From Planctomycetia bacterium (lineage in GTDB: Bacteria > Planctomycetota > Planctomycetia > Pirellulales > JACPPG01), in contig JACPPG010000015.1 of assembly GCA_016191115.1 (NCBI GenBank), positions 62,001-126,000 on the forward strand: 64,000 bases of DNA, written 5' to 3'. The notes below the pieces were generated by a model. The model searched no databases. It saw nothing but the letters and a program-made list of their open reading frames with translations, and was not told where the DNA came from. Below, one piece after another: positions 62,449-64,000 of this stretch (the stretch's first letter is position 1; each line of letters opens with the position of its first letter). Position numbers and translations under genes: made by a program.

Positions 62449-64000
62449 CTAGTTGCTTCCCTCGCCTTCCTTCTCCTTGCCGCCTGAGAGCACGCTCTGC
62501 AAGGCCGCGCGCAATTGCTCGTCGAAGCGGGCGCTGCCGCCGACGAATAGCCGGGCGACCTTGCCATCGCGGCCGACGATGACCGTCTGCGGGATCGACG
62601 TCGCGCCGTACTTTTCAGCGACGCGCCCGTCGCGGTCCAGGGCCACGGTCATGTCGAGTTGCAGGCGTTCGAGCGCCGCCTTCACTTTGTCAGGCGTCTC
62701 CTCCAGGTTGATCGCCACCAGTTTCACGCCCTGGTCGGCGAACTCGCGGGCCACCCGATCGACTTGCGGCATGACCTGCAGGCACGGTCCGCACCAGGAG
62801 GCCCAGAAATCGAGCACCACGACCGAATCCTTATGGTCGGACAGACGGAATCGCTTCTTTTCGTCGAGCAGGTTCAAATCGAAGTCGGGGGCCGGCTTGT
62901 TCACCAGCGCCGATTCAAGACCTTCGCTTCCTTCGCCGCCGCCATCGCCGCCATCGTTGGCCACGAGCGGCTCGGCGGCCGGCTTCAGCTTCCACTGGTG
63001 AAAGGCGAGCGTCGCCGCCGATTTCTCGATGGCGGTGCCGATCAATAGTTCGTCGATCTGCCCGACGTCCACCCGGCACGCGCCCAACAGTTCGCTCCGG
63101 CCCGACAGCGTCGCGCCCGCGAATTCCTGGGCGACAAACGTCAACCGCTTGCCGTCTCCCTGCAAGGCTTGCACGCGGGTGGCGGCCGAGTCCTTCGACG
63201 CCGCGCGGGCCGCGTCACCCGCCAACTCGTCGGGATGCAGCCAGATGATCCGGGCGATGCTCTCGCGCGGCACGGTTTTCGTTTCCAGCCGCACCTCGAC
63301 TTGCAATTCCTTGTCGTTCATTTCGATCAGCCTGCCGCGCAAATAGTCGCCGTCCACCGAGCGGATGAGCTGCAGGGGCGGGTTGTCGCGCTGCATGCGG
63401 GGCAACGTCAAAAGCCGTTCCTTTTTGTTCTTGGCGATCTTCGCCGGCTGCGCCTCGGGCATCAGCTCGAGCACCTTGAGGTCTTCGTGCCGAATGAACG
63501 TGGCGTCCGTAATCGCTGTCACAAATGTGACGCCCTTCTCGTCGATGCCGGTCGCCGTGCACGGAACCGTGTCGCCCGACCGCAAGTGCAGGACGGCCTG
63601 CTCCTTCCGTTTGGGCGGCTGGGGCGCCGCGGCAGCGGGGGCGCCGCCGACCAGCCTCTGAATCTGAGCGAAAACGCCGGCGGCAGGTGGGGCAACCGGC
63701 GCGGCAGCGGGAGCCACCACGACGCGCCCGACCACGCCACGCCGCTGTTGCGCTTGCGTTGCCGCCGCCGCGGGCGGAGGAGGTGGATCGCGATAGACAA
63801 TCCGTCCCGACACGCCGCGCGATAAGGCGCTGGCCGCAGCGCTCGACTGCGGTTGCCAGACAAGGCACGTCGCGTCGCCTTCGTGCCCTTCGACGAGACA
63901 GCCGCGCAGCCTTACGCCGTCGATCTCCAGCCGCCCCTCACGTCCGGCCAGCTTGGGCGTGCTCGTGGCGCGCTCCATCACCGCCAGCGAATGAAGCGTC
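62449..64000 (-). CDS. TlpA-like thioredoxin-fold protein with long N-terminal region, 5' end outside window
   Basis: The frame is open to the right edge, reading TLHSLAVMERATS before the first Met at 63978, so the start lies outside; about 517 residues are visible. The C-terminal ~150 residues are a TlpA/AhpC-type thioredoxin fold with the active site WASWCGPC, then MPQVDRVAREF and TSIPQTVIVGRDGKV. Before this comes a ~350-residue N-terminal part with Pro/Ala-rich stretches and beta-rich segments (GDTVPCTATGIDEKGVTFVT, LRGRLIEMNDKELQVEV), possibly LSM-like or PQQ-free barrel units. The thioredoxin domain suggests thiol-disulphide exchange in the envelope. Confidence 0.82.
   Translation of the reverse strand, partial: TLHSLAVMERATSTPKLAGREGRLEIDGVRLRGCLVEGHEGDATCLVWQPQSSAAASALSRGVSGRIVYRDPPPPPAAAATQAQQRRGVVGRVVVAPAAAPVAPPAAGVFAQIQRLVGGAPAAAAPQPPKRKEQAVLHLRSGDTVPCTATGIDEKGVTFVTAITDATFIRHEDLKVLELMPEAQPAKIAKNKKERLLTLPRMQRDNPPLQLIRSVDGDYLRGRLIEMNDKELQVEVRLETKTVPRESIARIIWLHPDELAGDAARAASKDSAATRVQALQGDGKRLTFVAQEFAGATLSGRSELLGACRVDVGQIDELLIGTAIEKSAATLAFHQWKLKPAAEPLVANDGGDGGGEGSEGLESALVNKPAPDFDLNLLDEKKRFRLSDHKDSVVVLDFWASWCGPCLQVMPQVDRVAREFADQGVKLVAINLEETPDKVKAALERLQLDMTVALDRDGRVAEKYGATSIPQTVIVGRDGKVARLFVGGSARFDEQLRAALQSVLSGGKEKEGEGSN

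Overview
The window is a high-GC bacterial chromosome segment that looks planctomycete, probably Pirellulales-like. The signs are the coupled DUF1800/DUF1501 pair, a BlaI-type repressor paired with a giant M56-peptidase protein, a DUF1080 secreted protein, a very large low-complexity secreted protein, long operons and many dispersed palindromic repeats between genes. No ribosomal or other marker gene is present, so the assignment rests on gene content. It holds about 47 protein genes (one cut at each edge), one frameshifted gene and one tRNA.

Layout. 1-5.4 kb: end of a SnoaL-like protein, a Gly/Asn-rich secreted protein, an MFS transporter, tRNA-Leu(TAG) and an acyltransferase. 5.4-15.3 kb (minus): a Bat/MoxR-type operon (MoxR ATPase, DUF58, BatD-like, two vWA membrane proteins, Cys-tailed TPR protein) ending in a 1327-residue anchored protein. 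15.9-20.5 kb (minus): a duplicated secreted protein, a secreted nitrilase-family enzyme, and a TPR protein with a DUF2089 regulator. 20.7-24.3 kb (plus): GntR regulator, ABC ATPase and an unusual membrane protein with an LRR-like extracellular part, behind a promoter buried in a palindrome. 24.7-35.5 kb (minus): BlaI, the 2559-residue M56/repeat protein, DUF1800 and DUF1501. 35.8-37.5 kb: an SMI1/KNR4 immunity gene overlapping a frameshifted WHH-like nuclease toxin gene. 37.9-42 kb: MFS transporter, DDAH-like enzyme and ammonium transporter. 42.3-46.5 kb (minus): an RND/MMPL protein, an LRR protein, a 37-residue membrane peptide and two small secreted proteins. 46.7-48.8 kb: NHL propeller and zinc-type dehydrogenase.

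48.9-60.3 kb is the metabolic centre: a sigma-54 activator with a degenerate receiver domain diverges from eight co-directional genes. Four are soxBDAG-like (mgdABCD), one is a glutamine synthetase homologue (gmaS) and three are split glutamate-synthase parts (mgsABC). Together they make a complete gene set for the N-methylglutamate route: methylamine to gamma-glutamylmethylamide, then N-methylglutamate, then glutamate plus an oxidised C1 unit. The nearby DDAH (which would release dimethylamine) and ammonium transporter make a methylated-amine/nitrogen theme possible, but that link is inference. 60.5-64 kb: DUF1080, transglutaminase-like and TlpA-like proteins.

At least five kinds of palindromic element occur between genes. 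Three of them interrupt or follow the gmaS-mgs genes and could set differential expression within that cluster.
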